Source of the DNA: Fundidesulfovibrio terrae
Lineage (GTDB): Bacteria > Desulfobacterota > Desulfovibrionia > Desulfovibrionales > Desulfovibrionaceae
Length of the DNA stretch: 64,000 bases
Assembly (NCBI RefSeq): GCF_022808915.1
Contig: NZ_JAKZFS010000001.1
Span: forward strand, 310,001-374,000
Reading direction: 5' to 3'
A program made the translations under genes and the position numbers. Positions within the stretch are counted from its first letter, which is position 1. Every line of letters begins with the position of its first letter. This document shows, piece by piece, positions 62,323 to 64,000 of this stretch. The notes under the pieces are model-generated. The model did no database searches. It had not been told where the DNA came from and saw only the letters and a program-made list of their open reading frames with translations.

Positions 62323-63165
62323 TTACCTGGCCTTGTCCAGCAGCGCGTCCAGCTGGGCCGCCACCTCGTCCGGGGTGCGGTGCAGGGGGGCGAGCGCGGC
62401 CTCGGCCCGGCGCGGGTTCACCTCCACCCCGAGCTTTTGCGCCACCGCCTCCAGGGCCGCGTGCAGCGCGCCGGGTCCTTGCGTTCCCTGGTCCTTCCCG
62501 TTCCCGCACGGTGCCTCGAGGGCCGCGAACCTGTCTCCACCGAGCCTTCCCAGCACCGTGCCCGGATATATCTCCCGCAGGACGTCGGCCACGCTTAAAA
62601 GCAGGGCGTCGGCCTTGTCGTGGCCGTGGGCGGCGTTGATCTGCCTGAGCGTGGCCACGTTGACCACGAACAGGACGGCCGTCCGCTTGTCGCGGGCGCA
62701 CTGGCGCAGCGCTTCCTCGGCCCGTGCCAGGAAGCCGTAGCGGTTGCGCAGCCCGGTGAGCGGGTCGCGTCCGGCCAGGTCGCGTTCCTGGTCGTAGAGC
62801 ATGAGCAGTTGGGTGATGAGCAGGAGAAACGACAGGTAGGACAGGCTGTGCGAGACCACGCTGTAGAGGTGGTAGATGTTCTCGTCGAACCGCCTGCCGG
62901 CCAGGTAGTCGGCCCCCTCGGTGGTCAGGGCGCAGGCGATGGCCGTGGCCAGCCCGATGCGCCAGCCCCCGGCCACGGTGAGCATGATGAGCGGCGTCAC
63001 GTAGACCACGGTGAGGTTGATCTCGAAGCCCGTCACGTAGTCCAGCCAGCCGATGCCCAGCAGGTAGAGGACGCCCAGGAGCGCGGTGCGGCGTTTGTCG
63101 CGCCGCATGGCGATGATCCTGTCGGACCACCAGGTGCGAAGCCTGGGCAGGGCGATGTCGGGCAT
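62323..63165 (-). CDS. Membrane GGDEF-domain protein, degenerate
   Basis: 280 residues, AGGAGG upstream. Four to five TM helices in the first 120 residues (MASE-like: LLGVLYLLGIGWLDYVTGFEI, LTVVYVTPLIMLTVAGG), then a GGDEF domain starting RDPLTGLRNRYGFL. The active-site loop is GGDRF, not GG(D/E)EF, and no RxxD I-site is visible, so it probably does not make cyclic di-GMP; it may bind GTP or act as a dead sensor. It lies between kup and the kinase. Confidence 0.85.
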   Translation of the reverse strand: MPDIALPRLRTWWSDRIIAMRRDKRRTALLGVLYLLGIGWLDYVTGFEINLTVVYVTPLIMLTVAGGWRIGLATAIACALTTEGADYLAGRRFDENIYHLYSVVSHSLSYLSFLLLITQLLMLYDQERDLAGRDPLTGLRNRYGFLARAEEALRQCARDKRTAVLFVVNVATLRQINAAHGHDKADALLLSVADVLREIYPGTVLGRLGGDRFAALEAPCGNGKDQGTQGPGALHAALEAVAQKLGVEVNPRRAEAALAPLHRTPDEVAAQLDALLDKAR

Positions 63166-63178
63166 GGGCGTCGTCCTC

Positions 63179-64000
63179 CTAGAAGCGCAGCTGCACGCCC
63201 AGCTCCAGGACGTGCTCGGGCGGGATGTTGTAGTAGGTGGCCGGGTTGGTGGCGTTGCGGTGCAGGAACACGAACAGCGCCCGGCGCAGCGGCCCCATGG
63301 ACGAATGCCTGGCGGGCACCAGGGCGATGCGTCCCAGGTAGAACTTGGCCGCCTTCACGTCCACGGGCAGCCCCTGGCGCGCGGCCAGGCGCAGGAGCGC
63401 CGGGGCGTCAGGGGTCTCCATGAAGCCGGTCCTGGCGATGACCCGGTGGATGCCCTGTCCCAGGTCGCTCACCTGCAGGCGCTGGGAGTCGGGCACCACG
63501 GGCACGTCCTCGGTGACGATGGAGAGCAGCACCACCTTCTCGTGCAGCATCCTGTTGGTGTTCAGATGCTGCAGGAGCATGGGCGGGATTTCCTTGCGGA
63601 AGGTGGAAAGGAACACCGCCGTGCCCGGCACGCGCGCGGGGTTGTCCGCCTCCACGCGCCTGACGAAGCGCTCGATGGGCAGCCGGTGCGAGAGCATGCG
63701 CCTGGCCAGGGTGCGCCAGCCGTCGCGCCAGGTGATCATGACCCCCATGAAGGCCACGGCCACGGCCACCGGGAACCAGCCGCCCGAGAGGAACTTGGTC
63801 AGGCACGATCCCAGGAAGGCCAGGTCCATGACCAGGAAGAGCGTCGTGAGGAGCCCCGCGCGCCACTCGGGCCAGCCCCACACGCCCACGGCCACGCGGT
63901 AGAAGAGCACCGCCGCTATGGTCAGCGTGGCCGTGACCGCGATGCCGTACGCCTCGGCCAGGTTCTCCGAGGCGCGGAACTCCAGGGCCAGGAACAGGCA
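63179..64000 (-). CDS. kup: Kup-type potassium transporter (5' part outside window)
   Basis: The visible 273 C-terminal residues enter from the right edge. LFLALEFRASENLAEAYGIAVTATLTIAAVLFYR is the Kup membrane region (FGSSSNLAAAYGIAVT in the family), followed by AFLGSCLTKFLSGGWFPV and the cytoplasmic tail (VPGTAVFLSTFRKEIPPMLLQHL, ending ILEPEHVLELGVQ-like). Kup imports K+ with protons. The final Leu-Gly-Val tail NIPPEHVLELGVQLRF is typical. Followed 13 bases later by the GGDEF-like gene on the same strand. Confidence 0.92.
   Translation of the reverse strand, partial: CLFLALEFRASENLAEAYGIAVTATLTIAAVLFYRVAVGVWGWPEWRAGLLTTLFLVMDLAFLGSCLTKFLSGGWFPVAVAVAFMGVMITWRDGWRTLARRMLSHRLPIERFVRRVEADNPARVPGTAVFLSTFRKEIPPMLLQHLNTNRMLHEKVVLLSIVTEDVPVVPDSQRLQVSDLGQGIHRVIARTGFMETPDAPALLRLAARQGLPVDVKAAKFYLGRIALVPARHSSMGPLRRALFVFLHRNATNPATYYNIPPEHVLELGVQLRF

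Overview
The window is a GC-rich (roughly 65%) piece of chromosome from a sulfate-reducer-like deltaproteobacterium, best matched to the Desulfovibrionales (Desulfovibrio or Fundidesulfovibrio type). That call is an inference from gene content: a MucR/Ros zinc-finger regulator, a heme-binding chemoreceptor of the DcrA type beside a tetraheme cytochrome c, bacteriohemerythrin, many hybrid histidine kinases, NtrC-type regulators, and the ribBA-ribH-nusB-leuS block. No database search was possible. Both window ends cut a gene: a radical SAM/SPASM protein on the left and a Kup potassium transporter on the right.

Layout. 0-9 kb: radical SAM protein, a DUF2845-like secreted protein, a ThDP-dependent acetolactate-synthase-like enzyme, an AT-rich leader with a possible sigma-54 promoter, then a four-gene minor-pilin operon, bacteriohemerythrin and an orphan receiver. 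9-18.6 kb: purT, two small proteins, a large Cache-type hybrid kinase, an acyltransferase, alaC-hom (overlapping) and tRNA-Ser(GCU). 18.6-22 kb: a diguanylate cyclase and a periplasmic binding lipoprotein, overlapping, on a 3.2-kb segment bounded by the tRNA-Ser gene and a degraded copy of that tRNA's 3' end; this looks like an old tRNA-integrated island. 22-28.5 kb: ywbE-yaiI, a PAS hybrid kinase with HPt, and a divergent pair made of an IscU-like fusion protein behind a candidate sigma-54 promoter and a sigma-54 activator with a Cys-rich PAS domain. 28.9-31.7 kb: prophage-like remnant (S24-type repressor, an operator-rich promoter, four small genes). 31.7-40.5 kb: mucR, ribE, a sensor kinase on the opposite strand, then ribBA-ribH-nusB-leuS. 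40.5-42.5 kb: a lower-GC islet with a HELHH metallopeptidase and a secreted partner, flanked by a 33-nt near-identical repeat of the terminator. 42.5-50 kb: FIST-like protein, NapH-like ferredoxin, glpT, old-yellow-enzyme, VOC and DUF72 proteins. 50-64 kb: TauE-type exporter operon, two chemoreceptors, tetraheme cytochrome, Skp-like chaperone, DUF169 protein, an NtrB/NtrC-like pair, a degenerate GGDEF protein and kup.

Taken together the window is heavy in signal transduction: seven histidine kinases or hybrid kinases and NtrC-type regulators, two GGDEF proteins, two chemoreceptors and three stand-alone regulators, set among housekeeping genes for riboflavin, purine, threonine/methionine and alanine metabolism. 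The regions most likely to hold something undescribed are the IscU-like fusion with its divergent activator (25.9-28.5 kb), the metallopeptidase islet (40.5-42.5 kb), and the tRNA-Ser-bounded binding-protein/diguanylate-cyclase module (18.5-21.9 kb).
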